Part shown: piece after piece, positions 18,811-28,857 of the stretch
How positions within the stretch are numbered: the stretch's first letter is position 1
Layout of the letters: the number at the start of each line of letters is the position of its first letter
DNA from: Herbaspirillum sp.
Lineage (GTDB): Bacteria; Pseudomonadota; Gammaproteobacteria; Burkholderiales; Burkholderiaceae_D
Reading direction: 5' to 3'
Assembly: GCA_028291765.1 (NCBI GenBank)
Contig: JAQGNR010000233.1
Location: 1-47,649 of the forward strand
DNA length: 47,649 bases
Position numbers and translations under genes: made by a program
Notes under the pieces: generated by a model
What the model saw: the letters and a program-made list of their open reading frames with translations, nothing else
Told to the model about the DNA's origin: nothing
Database searches by the model: none

Positions 18811-21800
18811 TCGTAGCGTCTGCTGAATAATAAATTCAAACTATTGATGGTGCCGCCGCGCACCAGTACCGACCAGCTGCGTGATAACTGGTAGGTGATT
18901 TTAGCGACGCTCTCCGCGCCGGTCAGACTCTGCTCATAGCCCAGCATGAATTTCTGTGAAATGGCCTTGCCCAGATTGACGAACTGGTCGCCGGCGACGC
19001 CGCTAATGCCGGATTCGCTAGATCCTATCGAAAATTGATCGAGCCCGATGCCGCGGGCGATTTTCTTGCCACCGAGGTTGCCCAGAAAGGCCAGCGCTTC
19101 GGTGGAGGCAGTACGTTGTCCCAGACCGCTGTTGCTGCCTTGGCCGAACATGATCCACGATAGTTTTTCTTCTTCCGACAGATTCGGTTCGGAAACCAGT
19201 TTGACGCGCGGAAAATTGGCGCTGCCGGTGACTTCAACGCCGGCCGGAACGTCCTGGTTGCGGCGCATTGCCAGCAGATTGATCGTCGGATTGTCGATCG
19301 GTCCCTGGAAATTGATGATGCCGCGTTCGATCGCCAGTTTGACGCCGAAGGTTTCATAAGTACCGTCGGCCACACGAATCGTGCCGAGCGCGCGCAATGG
19401 TGCGTAAGGTTCGCTTTTAACGTTCATGATGCCGCGCAAGCGCAAATCCGCACCGCCGCCGCGGAAGCGGAAATCGTCGCCCAGATCGAGCATGACATCG
19501 ATGGTCGGCGAGAAACGGCCGGCCGGTTTTTCGGATACTTGCACCATCTTTTGTCCCGATGCCGATACTGCTGTCGCAGCTCGTGTGCTGGTTTGCTGGC
19601 CGGTTTGCTTGTCGGCTTTCTTGTGGGTTTGGGTATCCTTATGCACGATGACCACATCATCGCCAAGTTTCGGCGCGCTGCTTTTCGGCAGATCGAACAG
19701 TCCATGATCGACGCTGAATTTGCCATCGATACGCAGTTGATCCGCCAGACTGGCGATTTTGGCCTGGCCGGATAGCATCAGTTGCCGGTCTGGGCTGGCG
19801 AACAGTTCCAGATGGTCGGCCACCAGGGATGCGTTCAGATCGGGATTGGCTTGGCCCAGTTGTACCTGGCCGCCGGCGCGCAGCGTGCCTTGACCGCCAT
19901 GGAATTCGAATTGGCGCAGGTCGATCACGTTTTCATTCATTACCACCCGCACGGTACCGTTTTGCAGCTCGATGCCTTGATCGAACCAGGTTGCGGCCAG
20001 CTTATCGCCGTTGACTACACCGGATAGCTTGGGGTGGCCGAGCGTGCCCTTGGCATTGAACTGTGCGTCCAGACTGCCCTTGAATGCAAGGCTCGGTCCC
20101 AGCAAGGCGCCGACTGTTTCCAGATGCGGTACGGCGATGTCGGCGTGCGCCGAAAGCGCCGAGTCCGGCGTCAGGCGCAGCAGCTTGCCTTGCCGGATCA
20201 GCGCCAGCCTGCCTTTGCCTTCGAGACTGCCGATGCGGGAAGCTTGCGCCATCGCATTCAGATCGATCGCGTTATTTTGCAAATCTGCACGCAGTTTTAA
20301 GGCATTCAGACCCAGCGCTACATTGATATCGCCGGTATCGACGCTGATGTCGCCGCTTTTGCGTTCGATCTCAAGGTAGCCGCCGGAGGTGTCGCCCAGT
20401 GTCAGATTCCATCGGCTATCGAGCACCAGATCGCTTTTCAGCGGCGGCAGCGGGATGTCGAACTGGCGGAGCAATGCCATGACCGTGCCGAGATTGAGCG
20501 CCTGCACGCTGCCTTGGGATTGGATGCCGTCGGGCCGATAGCTGAAGTTGTTCAGATCGATGGTGGCGTCGGCAATGTTCAAACGGCTGCTGCCGAGAAT
20601 TAAATGATCATCGGCGATATCGACGCTCAGCGGGCTTTGCAATGCGAAGCGCGGGATGCCGGTATTGGCCAGGCGGTCGATATGGCCATTCCAGGCGTAA
20701 TTGCCTTTGTTATTGATTAATTTTCCCTGGGCGCTCAGATTCAGCGCCAGCGCTTGCCGATGCAGCGCGCCTTTGGCCGTCAATTGCAGCGTATGGCTGG
20801 CAAATGTTCCTGCCAGATTGGCATCCAGCGTGTCCAGATTCAACGTCGCACTGCGATAACCGTGTGCGGCAATCTGCAGATTAAGCCGATTCGCGGCGCT
20901 GTTGGCAGGATCGCGCAAATCGCCCTGCAAATCGGCCTTGCCGTTCAAACTGTCCAATTGATATTGCCCGAACACCAGTTTTTGGGCGCGGTAGCTGGCG
21001 TGTACCGAGGGTCGCTGCAGGCTGCCGCTGAGCTGCCCATCGGCTTGCAGCATCCCCGTAATACCGTAGCCCAGGCGTTGCAACTGCGGTGCATCGATGT
21101 GCACATCGAGACGGTCGGAGGGGGCGCCGAAACTGCCTTTTAGCGCCAAGCGGTTGCCGGCGATCAGCAGCGACAGGTCGCTCGCCAGCAAACGTTGTCC
21201 CAGCATATCGATGCTGCCATTGCCGCTCATCGGTAAGCTATCGTAGCTGCTGTCGTGCAAGCCGAAGCGCAGCTTGAGACGTGCTTGCGGCGCGACGCTG
21301 CCGGCAAGATCGAAGTCCATATTAATGCTGGCGTGGCGCGCGCCGCCGGCGGCGGGTTTGCCTAGCGATGCCGGATCGAAATTATTGAGCTTGCCTTGTG
21401 CGCTATAGGCCATGTCGCCGGTTTGCGCCAATGCGCCGGTGAATTCCAGGCGCGCTTTGCCTTCGCGCATTTTGGCCTGACGGATTTGCAGTTTTTCTTG
21501 GTCGATCAGAACATCCAGATCGGCGCTCAGTGCGGGATCGCTTAGCGAGAGCACGATTTGTTGCGTACCGCCCCGCAGCTTGATCGCAAGCGGACCACGC
21601 AGGCGCGTCGCGCGCATTGCGCCATGCAATGCATGCAGGTTTAAACCGCTTACATTCAAATTGAAATCGCCGTTATTGCTGTTATTGCCTTGCGCTTGGC
21701 TCAGCCGGTATGCACCCTGACCGTCGATGCTGCCGCCATCGGGCAGCTTGATGGATACATGATTGAGTTGCTGTTCGGTGGCGTTCAGCGTTACATCGGC

Positions 21801-22820
21801 GTCGATCGCCTGTAGCGGCAAACGGTCTTTATCGAGATTGCCTGGGATGGCGTTGATCGCGCTAATCGGGCCGGTCACGGTGAACGGCACTTCAGGCGAC
21901 GCCGGTGCGCTCAGCGGCCGCAGATCCGCGCGCAGTGTAATGTCGGCTTGCGGCGCGCTTGCATTGAAGGTCTTCGGATTGATATGCGCCAGGTTGATTT
22001 TGGCCCGCAGCAAGGGTGCGGCATCGAATGGCGCTGCGTCGATTTGTGCGTCGCCGTTGAGTTTGTCGCCATTGGCAAGCAGCGCGATGTTGAGCTTTTG
22101 CAGCGATCCGTTCACTCTGGCGTCAATTTGATAATGCTCTTGCCCATAGCTGCCATTGAGCGCAATACCGCCGCTCAGTGCGAATGGGCGCAGGCCGGAA
22201 AGCGTGACTTGTGCATTGGCGTGGCCGTAGGGCGTGCGTAGGCTATCGATGGTCAGGCTATGGTGCTGGCGGTCGGAGCTGCCGTGCAATTTCAGCGGCC
22301 CGATTTCATTGCTGCCGGCGCCTTTCTGGATCAGAAGTTTTTGCAAAGTCAGATCGTTCAGTTCAATCGCAATCGGCAGTTGCAGGTCTTGTGGGAGAAC
22401 GGTCGGTTCGGACGGGGTAGGCTGTAAATGCAGCGCGACGTTGCCGATGCGCAGGTAATCGATGCTGAGCTTGCGCGCGGCGGGGAAGAAACGCCAGCGG
22501 CCATCCAGATTGTCCATGCTGAAATCGGTGCTGCTGTCGCGATAATGTATGTCGCGCATTTGCACACCATGCGCGATGCTGCCGCTGACATATTGTCCGC
22601 TCAGGCGGCCCTGCATCAGCCATACGCCGGTGCGCCAAAGCGCATTGCTGCCGCGCTCGGATTGCATGGCGTAAATCGAAATCAGCAGCAGCAATAGAAT
22701 CAGTGCGGTCAAGGTGCCGCAGAGCCACGCCGCAATAGTCAACGCGCGCCTGCCGTGGCGGCCTCGCGTGTGAGCGTCGGCTGGCGCGCCAGGAGGAAGT
22801 TTGGTATCAGGATCAGGCAT
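18807..22820 (-). CDS. tamB: Translocation and assembly module subunit TamB
   Basis: A 1337-residue inner-membrane-anchored AsmA-like protein of the TamB (DUF490) family. After a short basic N-terminus there is one membrane helix (about 27-52), then a very long beta-rich periplasmic stretch of the bridge-like fold and the conserved C-terminal DUF490 domain (PTINLLAMRRNQDVPAGVEV; NLSEEEKLSWIMFGQGSNSG; QFSIGSSESGISG). TamB spans the periplasm and works with TamA in outer-membrane protein assembly and/or phospholipid transport. ATG 22820 follows the tamA stop by two bases. Its TAG stop lies inside the terminal CTAG of element C. Confidence 0.95.
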   Translation of the reverse strand: MPDPDTKLPPGAPADAHTRGRHGRRALTIAAWLCGTLTALILLLLLISIYAMQSERGSNALWRTGVWLMQGRLSGQYVSGSIAHGVQMRDIHYRDSSTDFSMDNLDGRWRFFPAARKLSIDYLRIGNVALHLQPTPSEPTVLPQDLQLPIAIELNDLTLQKLLIQKGAGSNEIGPLKLHGSSDRQHHSLTIDSLRTPYGHANAQVTLSGLRPFALSGGIALNGSYGQEHYQIDARVNGSLQKLNIALLANGDKLNGDAQIDAAPFDAAPLLRAKINLAHINPKTFNASAPQADITLRADLRPLSAPASPEVPFTVTGPISAINAIPGNLDKDRLPLQAIDADVTLNATEQQLNHVSIKLPDGGSIDGQGAYRLSQAQGNNSNNGDFNLNVSGLNLHALHGAMRATRLRGPLAIKLRGGTQQIVLSLSDPALSADLDVLIDQEKLQIRQAKMREGKARLEFTGALAQTGDMAYSAQGKLNNFDPASLGKPAAGGARHASINMDFDLAGSVAPQARLKLRFGLHDSSYDSLPMSGNGSIDMLGQRLLASDLSLLIAGNRLALKGSFGAPSDRLDVHIDAPQLQRLGYGITGMLQADGQLSGSLQRPSVHASYRAQKLVFGQYQLDSLNGKADLQGDLRDPANSAANRLNLQIAAHGYRSATLNLDTLDANLAGTFASHTLQLTAKGALHRQALALNLSAQGKLINNKGNYAWNGHIDRLANTGIPRFALQSPLSVDIADDHLILGSSRLNIADATIDLNNFSYRPDGIQSQGSVQALNLGTVMALLRQFDIPLPPLKSDLVLDSRWNLTLGDTSGGYLEIERKSGDISVDTGDINVALGLNALKLRADLQNNAIDLNAMAQASRIGSLEGKGRLALIRQGKLLRLTPDSALSAHADIAVPHLETVGALLGPSLAFKGSLDAQFNAKGTLGHPKLSGVVNGDKLAATWFDQGIELQNGTVRVVMNENVIDLRQFEFHGGQGTLRAGGQVQLGQANPDLNASLVADHLELFASPDRQLMLSGQAKIASLADQLRIDGKFSVDHGLFDLPKSSAPKLGDDVVIVHKDTQTHKKADKQTGQQTSTRAATAVSASGQKMVQVSEKPAGRFSPTIDVMLDLGDDFRFRGGGADLRLRGIMNVKSEPYAPLRALGTIRVADGTYETFGVKLAIERGIINFQGPIDNPTINLLAMRRNQDVPAGVEVTGSANFPRVKLVSEPNLSEEEKLSWIMFGQGSNSGLGQRTASTEALAFLGNLGGKKIARGIGLDQFSIGSSESGISGVAGDQFVNLGKAISQKFMLGYEQSLTGAESVAKITYQLSRSWSVLVRGGTINSLNLLFSRRYD

Positions 22821-22822
22821 GG

Positions 22823-24577
22823 TTAAAACGCAATGCCAAGCGAGATATGCGGACGGAATTGCCTGGCTTGCACACCGTAAGCTAAATCAGCGTTGATCAC
22901 GCCGACCGGACTGCGGTAGCGCACACCGCCGCCGATGCCGCTGAAAAACTGCTTGTCGCTCCAGTTATCGGCCGCGGTGCCGACGTCGTAAAACACGGCG
23001 CCGCCCCATTGTTGGGTGAGCCAGTGCTGGTATTCGGCGCTGGCCGTGAACAAATATTTATCCGGGAATACCGTGCCATTCTGGTTATTGCCGATACTTT
23101 CATAATCGTAGCCGCGTACTGAATCGCTGCCGCCGGCCCGGAACAGCAGCGAGGCCGGCACCTGGGAACTGCTGCCTTTGGTGAATACGGCGCCGCCCTC
23201 GGTTCGAAAAAGCATCAGATCGCGTTTGCCGACCGGTACGTAGAGACGATAGCGGGCGTTCAAACGGGCGAAGGTCTGGTCGGTGAACAAGCCTTTCGCG
23301 GCCACGCCGATCTGCAGCGACAACAAATGGCCGCGACGCGGAAAAATCAGATCGTCGACATCGCGTCGGGCCCAGGAAAATCCCGGCACCAATGCATGGT
23401 GCGTGCCGGGCGCGGTCACGGTATTGGGCGGGAGAACAGCGCCGTTTTCTTGTTGCAACTGATCGGCGTAATAATCCAGCGTGTAGGCGGTATCGTAGAA
23501 CTCGCGCGAGCGCGCGCGTTTCAGCCCGACCCGGAAACTGCGCAGATCGACGCCTTCCAACGTGGTGCGGTCCTGCGAGGTATTCACGCTGTTGACGAAG
23601 CTTTTGCTGTCGGGCGGCATGCCCAGCTCCAGCATGCCGTATTGCCGCTGCTGCTCCAGTTTGACCTGGCTGTTGAAGGTCCAGGCGCGATCGAATACGT
23701 TGTAATGCGAATACTGGCCTTCCACCTGCGCGCCGGTATCGGTCGAGTAGCCGACACCGGCGCGAATGCGTTGGGCCGGGAATTCACTGACCTGTACCTT
23801 GACTGGCGTCATATCGGAATGTGCCGGGTCGTCGTCGATACTGACGATGGCGTTGCTGAAGTAGGGCGTGTTTTGAATCTGGCGTTGCAAGGCCAGCAAG
23901 CGTTCGGCGCTGTAAGGCTCGCCGGGCGATAAGGGATTGACGTTGCGAATGATCTCCGCCGGATAGCGTTTGGCGCCGCTGATTTGCAGCTCGCCCAGTG
24001 TAAAGCTGGGGCCGCTATCGTAGTTTGCGGTTAATTGCGCATCGTTTTGCGCAGCGTCGATGCGGGCTTGCGATGCGCTCAGGCGGGCGGCGGCATAGCG
24101 TGTTTTTTGCAGGATTTGCAGACCCTGTTCTTTGGCGGCATCCCAGTCTTCCTGGCGAAATGGCTGGCCCGGCTGCAGCGGCCAGGACGAGCGGATGGCC
24201 GCGATGCGTTGCGGATCTTCGTCGCTTACTGCGCCGCTGACATTGATATCGACCGAGGAGACTGCCGTGCGCGGGCCTGGGTCGATGCGCATTTTTACGA
24301 CTTTGAGAGGGCCGTCGTCGTCTTGTACCGAGATTGCGGTGACCGGTGAGAAATAGCCTTCGGTCGAGGTCAATTGGGCGACTTGATCGGGGGCGGTCGC
24401 CAGCATGAATTTGAGCTGTTCTTCGCTGATATCGGTGCGCGACTGGTAGCGCGCCAGATCGAGGTGGGTTTCCAGTAATGTGCGCAATGGCGCAGGGGCT
24501 TCGATATCGATGCGGTAAAAAGGCGGGGCAGCAAAAGCCGCAGTGCCGACGACTGCGGCACAGAACAATAGCAGCAA
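22823..24577 (-). CDS. tamA: Translocation and assembly module TamA (BamA/Omp85 family)
   Basis: An Omp85-family outer-membrane protein of about 584 residues: signal sequence, three POTRA domains (to about residue 270) and a 16-strand barrel. Barrel features are GVGYSTDTGAQVEGQY, RAGGSDSVRGYDYESIG (the VRGY/F loop motif) and GGGVRYRSPVGVINADLAY. The coordinate given is the TTG at 24577, but that start leaves the signal peptide without its basic n-region. The frame is open back to 24644, and 16 codons upstream an ATC at 24625 sits nine bases after AGGAG. It would give (M)KIVNRRSPFARTLTALLLLF, a textbook signal peptide. I think the true start is there. Directly upstream of tamB. Confidence 0.93.
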   Translation of the reverse strand: MLLLFCAAVVGTAAFAAPPFYRIDIEAPAPLRTLLETHLDLARYQSRTDISEEQLKFMLATAPDQVAQLTSTEGYFSPVTAISVQDDDGPLKVVKMRIDPGPRTAVSSVDINVSGAVSDEDPQRIAAIRSSWPLQPGQPFRQEDWDAAKEQGLQILQKTRYAAARLSASQARIDAAQNDAQLTANYDSGPSFTLGELQISGAKRYPAEIIRNVNPLSPGEPYSAERLLALQRQIQNTPYFSNAIVSIDDDPAHSDMTPVKVQVSEFPAQRIRAGVGYSTDTGAQVEGQYSHYNVFDRAWTFNSQVKLEQQRQYGMLELGMPPDSKSFVNSVNTSQDRTTLEGVDLRSFRVGLKRARSREFYDTAYTLDYYADQLQQENGAVLPPNTVTAPGTHHALVPGFSWARRDVDDLIFPRRGHLLSLQIGVAAKGLFTDQTFARLNARYRLYVPVGKRDLMLFRTEGGAVFTKGSSSQVPASLLFRAGGSDSVRGYDYESIGNNQNGTVFPDKYLFTASAEYQHWLTQQWGGAVFYDVGTAADNWSDKQFFSGIGGGVRYRSPVGVINADLAYGVQARQFRPHISLGIAF

Positions 24578-24645
24578 CGCGGTCAGCGTGCGAGCAAAAG
24601 GGGAGCGGCGATTGACAATTTTGATCGGTTTTTTCTCCTGTTTTT

Positions 24646-24701
<56 letters not shown>

Positions 24702-24712
24702 GCTTCTTCTGC

Positions 24713-24916
24713 TTACTCCTCTTCTTCCGACTCCTCTATCCAGGCGGCCTGAATCGCTTCAAGAATCTTTTCGCCGGAATGATTCGGATCGTCGTCGAAG
24801 CCCGGTAATTCCATGACCCATCGACGCAGGTCTGTGAAGCGGATGGTTTTCGGATCGATGTCCGGAAATTTGTCGTACAGAGTTTCTGCGATTAGCAGTA
24901 TATCGGTCCATTTCAT
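24713..24916 (-). CDS. iscX: Fe-S cluster assembly protein IscX
   Basis: A 67-residue acidic protein (MKWTDILLIAETLYDKFPDI, RFTDLRRWVMELPGFDDDP, NHSGEKILEAIQAAWIEE), matching IscX/YfhJ in length and sequence. IscX binds IscS and Fe2+ and tunes cluster assembly on IscU. Last gene of the isc operon, 27 bases after fdx. The C-terminus is a run of Glu. Confidence 0.95.
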   Translation of the reverse strand: MKWTDILLIAETLYDKFPDIDPKTIRFTDLRRWVMELPGFDDDPNHSGEKILEAIQAAWIEESEEEE

Positions 24917-24943
24917 GGCGTCTCCCGCTTTCGTCCGGTTCGT

Positions 24944-25282
24944 TTAATGGCTTTCGCTGACTTGATTGATTGTATATTTCGGAATTTCGATGACGATATC
25001 TTCCTTGTCCAGCATCACTTGGCAGGATAGGCGGGAGTTTGCTTCCAGGCCCCATGCTTTGTCCAGTAGATCTTCTTCGGTTTCGGTGGCTTCGTTGAGT
25101 GCGTCAAATCCTTCGCGCACAATTACATGGCAAGTGGTGCAGGCGCAGGATTTTTCGCAGGCGTGTTCGATCTCGACGTGATTGTTAAGCAGTGCATCGC
25201 ATAGCGAGATGCCGGCCGGCGCTTCGATTACAGCGCCATCCGGGCACAGAGTGGGGTGGGGTAGAACAACGATTTGTGGCAT
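24944..25282 (-). CDS. fdx: ISC-type [2Fe-2S] ferredoxin
   Basis: A 112-residue adrenodoxin-type ferredoxin that supplies electrons for cluster assembly. Cluster ligands are Cys42, Cys48 and Cys51 (CEKSCACTTC, C-x5-C-x2-C) and Cys87 (SRLSCQV). Length and start (MPQIVVLPHPTLCPDG) fit the Isc Fdx family. Lies between hscA and iscX, all on the minus strand. Confidence 0.96.
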   Translation of the reverse strand: MPQIVVLPHPTLCPDGAVIEAPAGISLCDALLNNHVEIEHACEKSCACTTCHVIVREGFDALNEATETEEDLLDKAWGLEANSRLSCQVMLDKEDIVIEIPKYTINQVSESH

Positions 25283-25338
25283 TTGGGGCTTACCTATGAA
25301 AGTCGGTGCGTATTATTTTTTGGATCGTATCAATTCGA

Positions 25339-27207
25339 TCAGTTGCCGATGTCGGCCAGTTTTTTACCTGTCAGCGCAGCATGTACGCTGCGATCCATGC
25401 GGCGTGCGGCGAATTCCTCGGTGCCTTGCGCCAGCGCATCGACGGCGGCTTTAATCGCCTGCTGATCTTCGCCGCTAATCTGCGCGCGTACGGCCTCGAT
25501 CAATTGCGCAATGGCGGCGGATTCGTCTTCGCTCAGCAGAGCGCTGTCGGCGTCCAGCGCCGATTGCGTTGCCAGCACAAGGCGCTCGGCATCGACCTGT
25601 TCTTCGCGCAGTGCGCGTGAGTGCATGTCGGCGTCGGCCGATTGAAATGAATCCTGCAGCATGCGCGCAACTTCATCATCGCCCAGGCCGTAGGAAGGTT
25701 TGACGGTGATGGAGGCTTCGACGCCGGCGGTCATTTCGCGGGCCGAGACCGATAGCAGGCCGTCTGCATCGACTTGATAGGTCACGCGGATTCTGGCGGC
25801 GCCGGCGGCCATTGGCGGGATGCCCCGCAGCTCGAAGCGCGCCAACGCGCGGCAATCGCTGACCAGTTCGCGTTCGCCTTGTACGACCTGAATCGCCATG
25901 GCTGTCTGGCCGTCTTTGAAGGTGGTGAATTCCTGGGCGCGGGCGCAGGGGATCGTGCTGTTGCGCGGAATGACTTTTTCGGCCAGTCCGCCCATGGTTT
26001 CAATGCCCAGCGATAAGGGAATGACATCGAGCAGCAGCCAGTCGTCGCCGGGGGCCCGGTTGCCTGCTAATAAGTTAGCTTGCACCGCAGCGCCGAGTGC
26101 CACGACTTTGTCCGGATCGATATTGGCCAGCGGTGTGGTCTGGAAAAAATCGCCGACCGCTTTGTGAATGTGCGGCATGCGGGTGGCGCCGCCGACCAGT
26201 ACGACGCCGTCGATATCGTCGACCGTCAGATCGGCATCGCGCAGCGCTTTTCTTGATGGGGTAATCGTTTTGCTGACCAGATGCTGCGTCATCGCAACAA
26301 ATTCGGCAGCGCTTACCGTCAAATGGACTTGCTCGCCGGAATTGAGCGCGGCATCGATCGTCGTTTCCGATTTGGATGACAGCAGCTCCTTGGCTTCGCG
26401 GGCCTTGACCATCAGGATGCTGGTATCTTCATGCGACAGCGGGCCGAGTTGCGCGTGTTCGCTGATCCAGCAAAACAGGCGTTGATCGAAATCGTCGCCG
26501 CCCAGTGCGGAATCGCCGCCGGTCGACAATACTTCGAATACGCCGCGGCTTAGTTTCAGAATGGAGATGTCGAATGTACCGCCGCCCAGATCGTAGACGG
26601 CGAAGATGCCTTCCGAGGAATTATCCAATCCGTAGGCAATGGCTGCGGCGGTCGGCTCATTGAGCAAACGCAGCACATTCAGGCCCGCCAGCTGTGCGGC
26701 ATCCTTGGTCGCCTGGCGTTGCGCATCGTCGAAATAGGCCGGTACGGTAATGACGGCGCCCACCAATTCATCCCCCAGCGCATCTTCGGCGAGCTGGCGC
26801 AAAGTGGCGAGGATTTGTGCGGATACTTCTACCGGGCTCTTGATGCCGGCGACGGTTTTAATCTGCACCATGCCCGGCTGATCCTGAAAATCGTAGGGCA
26901 GGTTTTCCGCGTGGGCGATGTCTTTCAGGCCGCGTCCCATGAAGCGCTTGACCGACACAATGGTGTTTTTCGGATCGGTGGTTTGCGCAGCTTGCGCCTT
27001 GCGGCCGATATTGGCGTGTCCGTTCGACAGATAACGCACCACTGACGGCAGCAGGGTGTGACCGTCTTCATCCTGCAGCACTTCGGGAATGCTGTTGCGT
27101 ACGGTCGCTACCAATGAATTGGTGGTGCCCAGATCGATGCCGACTGCAATGCGATGCTGATGCGGCGCAGTGGACATGCCTGGTTCGGAAATTTGGAGTA
27201 AGGCCAT
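25339..27207 (-). CDS. hscA: Fe-S cluster biogenesis chaperone HscA
   Basis: A 622-residue specialised Hsp70. The start [17 protein letters not shown] is nearly that of enterobacterial HscA; then come the ATPase signatures [28 protein letters not shown] and [13 protein letters not shown] and the substrate-binding domain in the last 230 residues. HscA binds the LPPVK peptide of IscU and, with HscB, drives cluster release by ATP hydrolysis. 127 bases separate it from hscB, more than elsewhere in this operon, without a visible hairpin. Confidence 0.97.
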   Translation of the reverse strand: MALLQISEPGMSTAPHQHRIAVGIDLGTTNSLVATVRNSIPEVLQDEDGHTLLPSVVRYLSNGHANIGRKAQAAQTTDPKNTIVSVKRFMGRGLKDIAHAENLPYDFQDQPGMVQIKTVAGIKSPVEVSAQILATLRQLAEDALGDELVGAVITVPAYFDDAQRQATKDAAQLAGLNVLRLLNEPTAAAIAYGLDNSSEGIFAVYDLGGGTFDISILKLSRGVFEVLSTGGDSALGGDDFDQRLFCWISEHAQLGPLSHEDTSILMVKAREAKELLSSKSETTIDAALNSGEQVHLTVSAAEFVAMTQHLVSKTITPSRKALRDADLTVDDIDGVVLVGGATRMPHIHKAVGDFFQTTPLANIDPDKVVALGAAVQANLLAGNRAPGDDWLLLDVIPLSLGIETMGGLAEKVIPRNSTIPCARAQEFTTFKDGQTAMAIQVVQGERELVSDCRALARFELRGIPPMAAGAARIRVTYQVDADGLLSVSAREMTAGVEASITVKPSYGLGDDEVARMLQDSFQSADADMHSRALREEQVDAERLVLATQSALDADSALLSEDESAAIAQLIEAVRAQISGEDQQAIKAAVDALAQGTEEFAARRMDRSVHAALTGKKLADIGN

Positions 27208-27334
27208 AAGACTTAGTGTGATGCAGACGCAGTGTGGACATTACGACCATGAGGTACGTGGCCTACGCGGTCTGACGAGTGAGTGCGATTAAAATGAAAA
27301 GGGGCGGCTGGCATGAGCATGATGAGGATGGCTG

Positions 27335-27850
27335 TCAGGCTTCGATCAGAGCGAATACATCGCTGATTTCGGCATTGAATTTCTCGAGAAACATCAGCTT
27401 GCGCACATTCAGCGCCGCAGCATCGTAGTTGCCCGCATCCAGTAATTCACCGGTTCCCGCGATTTCGGTTTGACGTGCAGCGCGCACGGTTTGCTGCAGT
27501 GTTTCCAGCGCATCCAGATTTTTGGCGGCTTTGGCATCGTCCAGCTCTTCGCGCCATTCCATTTGTTGCATCAGGAATTCGCGCGGCATTGACGTGTTCG
27601 ATTCGATCTCCAGATCGACGCCATGCAGCTCACATAGATAAGCTGCGCGCCGGAACGGATTCTTCAGGGTTTTATAGGCTTCGTTGGCGCGGGTGGCCCA
27701 TTGCATGGCAACCCGTTTTTCGGCGCCCGATGCCTGCGTGAATTTGTCCGGATGGGCCTGATTCTGCACTTCGTGATAAGCCTTTTCAAGCGCCGCCGGA
27801 TCGACGGAAAAGCGTTGCGGCAGATGAAAAAGTTCGAAGTGATTTTGCAT
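27335..27850 (-). CDS. hscB: Fe-S co-chaperone HscB
   Basis: A 171-residue J-domain protein with HPD at residues 33-35 (QAHPDKF) and a C-terminal three-helix domain that binds IscU (YLCELHGVDLEIESNTSMPREFLMQQMEWREEL). It delivers IscU to HscA and stimulates the HscA ATPase. The ATG at 27850 has no recognisable ribosome-binding site: it follows a T-run that belongs to an intrinsic terminator on the same strand, so both transcription into and translation of hscB may be limited. Confidence 0.96.
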   Translation of the reverse strand: MQNHFELFHLPQRFSVDPAALEKAYHEVQNQAHPDKFTQASGAEKRVAMQWATRANEAYKTLKNPFRRAAYLCELHGVDLEIESNTSMPREFLMQQMEWREELDDAKAAKNLDALETLQQTVRAARQTEIAGTGELLDAGNYDAAALNVRKLMFLEKFNAEISDVFALIEA

Positions 27851-27855
27851 AATAT

Positions 27856-27889
27856 TTAAAAAAAGCCTGTTTTATGAATAACAGGCTTA
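27856..27889 (-). terminator. Intrinsic terminator inside the isc operon, between iscA and hscB
   Basis: Read on the minus strand, a 9-bp stem (27888-27880 with 27871-27863) with an 8-base loop runs into seven T ending at 27858, then ATATT and the hscB ATG at 27850. The orientation and U-run are right for termination of iscRSUA transcripts before hscBA-fdx-iscX. Confidence 0.75.
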
Positions 27890-27897
27890 TTTAGAGT

Positions 27898-28047
27898 GAG
27901 GAAGTGTCGAGTAAGTGGCTTGAGCGGTTCAAGCGGTGGACGAGAAGCACAGCCGTACGCGAGTGGTAAGCATCCTTCGACACGCTTCGCTGCTCAGGAC
28001 CAACGGTTCTTTGTGGGCCGCTCAAGCCGCTTAATCGGCGCTTCCTC
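27898..28047. repeat. Dispersed hairpin element (element A) within the isc operon
   Basis: A 150-bp element bounded by 30-bp inverted arms (27898-27927 and 28018-28047) that match at 26 of 30 positions and begin GAGGAAG. The interior carries GAGAAGCACAGCCGTACGC, matching the reverse complement of the core of element B (38430-38552). Its right end shares one base with the iscA TAG stop. No coding capacity. Confidence 0.8.
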
Positions 28048-28370
28048 TAAACGTGGAAGCTTTCGCCGCATCCGCATTCGTTTTTAACGTTCGGATTCTG
28101 GAATTTGAATCCCTCGTTTAAACCTTCACGCGCGAAATCCAGTTCGGTGCCATCGATATACGGCAGACTTTTCGGATCGACAAAGACACGCACGCCGTGC
28201 GACTCAAAGACCTGATCTTCGACAGCCAGATCATCCGCATATTCCAGCGTATACGCCAGTCCGGAACAACCGTTGGTGCGCACGCCCAGGCGCAGGCCGA
28301 TGCCTTTGCCGCGGCGCTCCATATAGCGGCTAATGTGTTTCGCCGCTTTTTCAGTCAGTGTAATGGCCAT
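28047..28370 (-). CDS. iscA: Iron-sulfur cluster assembly protein IscA
   Basis: A 107-residue A-type carrier with the three ligand cysteines Cys35 (TNGCSGLAY), Cys99 and Cys101 (NECGCGESF). It carries iron or clusters to target apoproteins. The ATG at 28370 gives the family start [13 protein letters not shown]; upstream codons in the same frame lie in the gap to iscU and do not resemble the family. Sixteen bases after iscU. Confidence 0.97.
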   Translation of the reverse strand: MAITLTEKAAKHISRYMERRGKGIGLRLGVRTNGCSGLAYTLEYADDLAVEDQVFESHGVRVFVDPKSLPYIDGTELDFAREGLNEGFKFQNPNVKNECGCGESFHV

Positions 28371-28386
28371 CGTAGTGCCTCCGTGC

Positions 28387-28797
28387 TCAGGCTGCTGTGG
28401 CGATGCTTTGCTCAACGCTGCCGTGCTTGGTCTTGTAATCCTGTACGGCTGCCTTGATTGCATCTTCGGCCAGGATCGAACAGTGGATTTTCACCGGCGG
28501 CAGCGCCAGCTCTTCGGCGATTTGCGTGTTCTTGATCGTCATTGCCTGATCCAGTGTCTTGCCCTTGACCCATTCGGTAATCAGCGAAGACGATGCAATC
28601 GCCGAACCGCAACCGTAAGTCTTGAACTTGGCATCGGTAATGACGCCATCGGCGCCAACCTTGATCTGCAATTTCATGACGTCGCCGCAGGCCGGGGCGC
28701 CGACCATGCCGGTACCGATGGTCTCGTCGCCTTTTTCGAACGCGCCGACGTTACGTGGATTCTCGTAGTGATCCAAAACTTTTGCTGAGTAAGACAT
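28387..28797 (-). CDS. iscU: Fe-S cluster scaffold IscU
   Basis: A 136-residue scaffold on which IscS-derived sulfur and iron are assembled. Cluster ligands Cys37 (APACGDV), Cys63 (TYGCGSA) and the Cys of KIHCSIL are present, and so is LPPVK, the HscA recognition peptide. The start [18 protein letters not shown] is typical. The C-terminal tail is a little longer than in E. coli. Confidence 0.98.
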   Translation of the reverse strand: MSYSAKVLDHYENPRNVGAFEKGDETIGTGMVGAPACGDVMKLQIKVGADGVITDAKFKTYGCGSAIASSSLITEWVKGKTLDQAMTIKNTQIAEELALPPVKIHCSILAEDAIKAAVQDYKTKHGSVEQSIATAA

Positions 28798-28857
28798 TTG
28801 CTGCTCCTTGATAATGTTCTGTCCCGGGCGCTTCGCCGTGGGATGGCAAATTGCTGC

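Noticed and set aside
23327..23932. Plus-strand frame of 201 codons opposite tamA
   Set aside because: Antisense shadow of the barrel-coding region.
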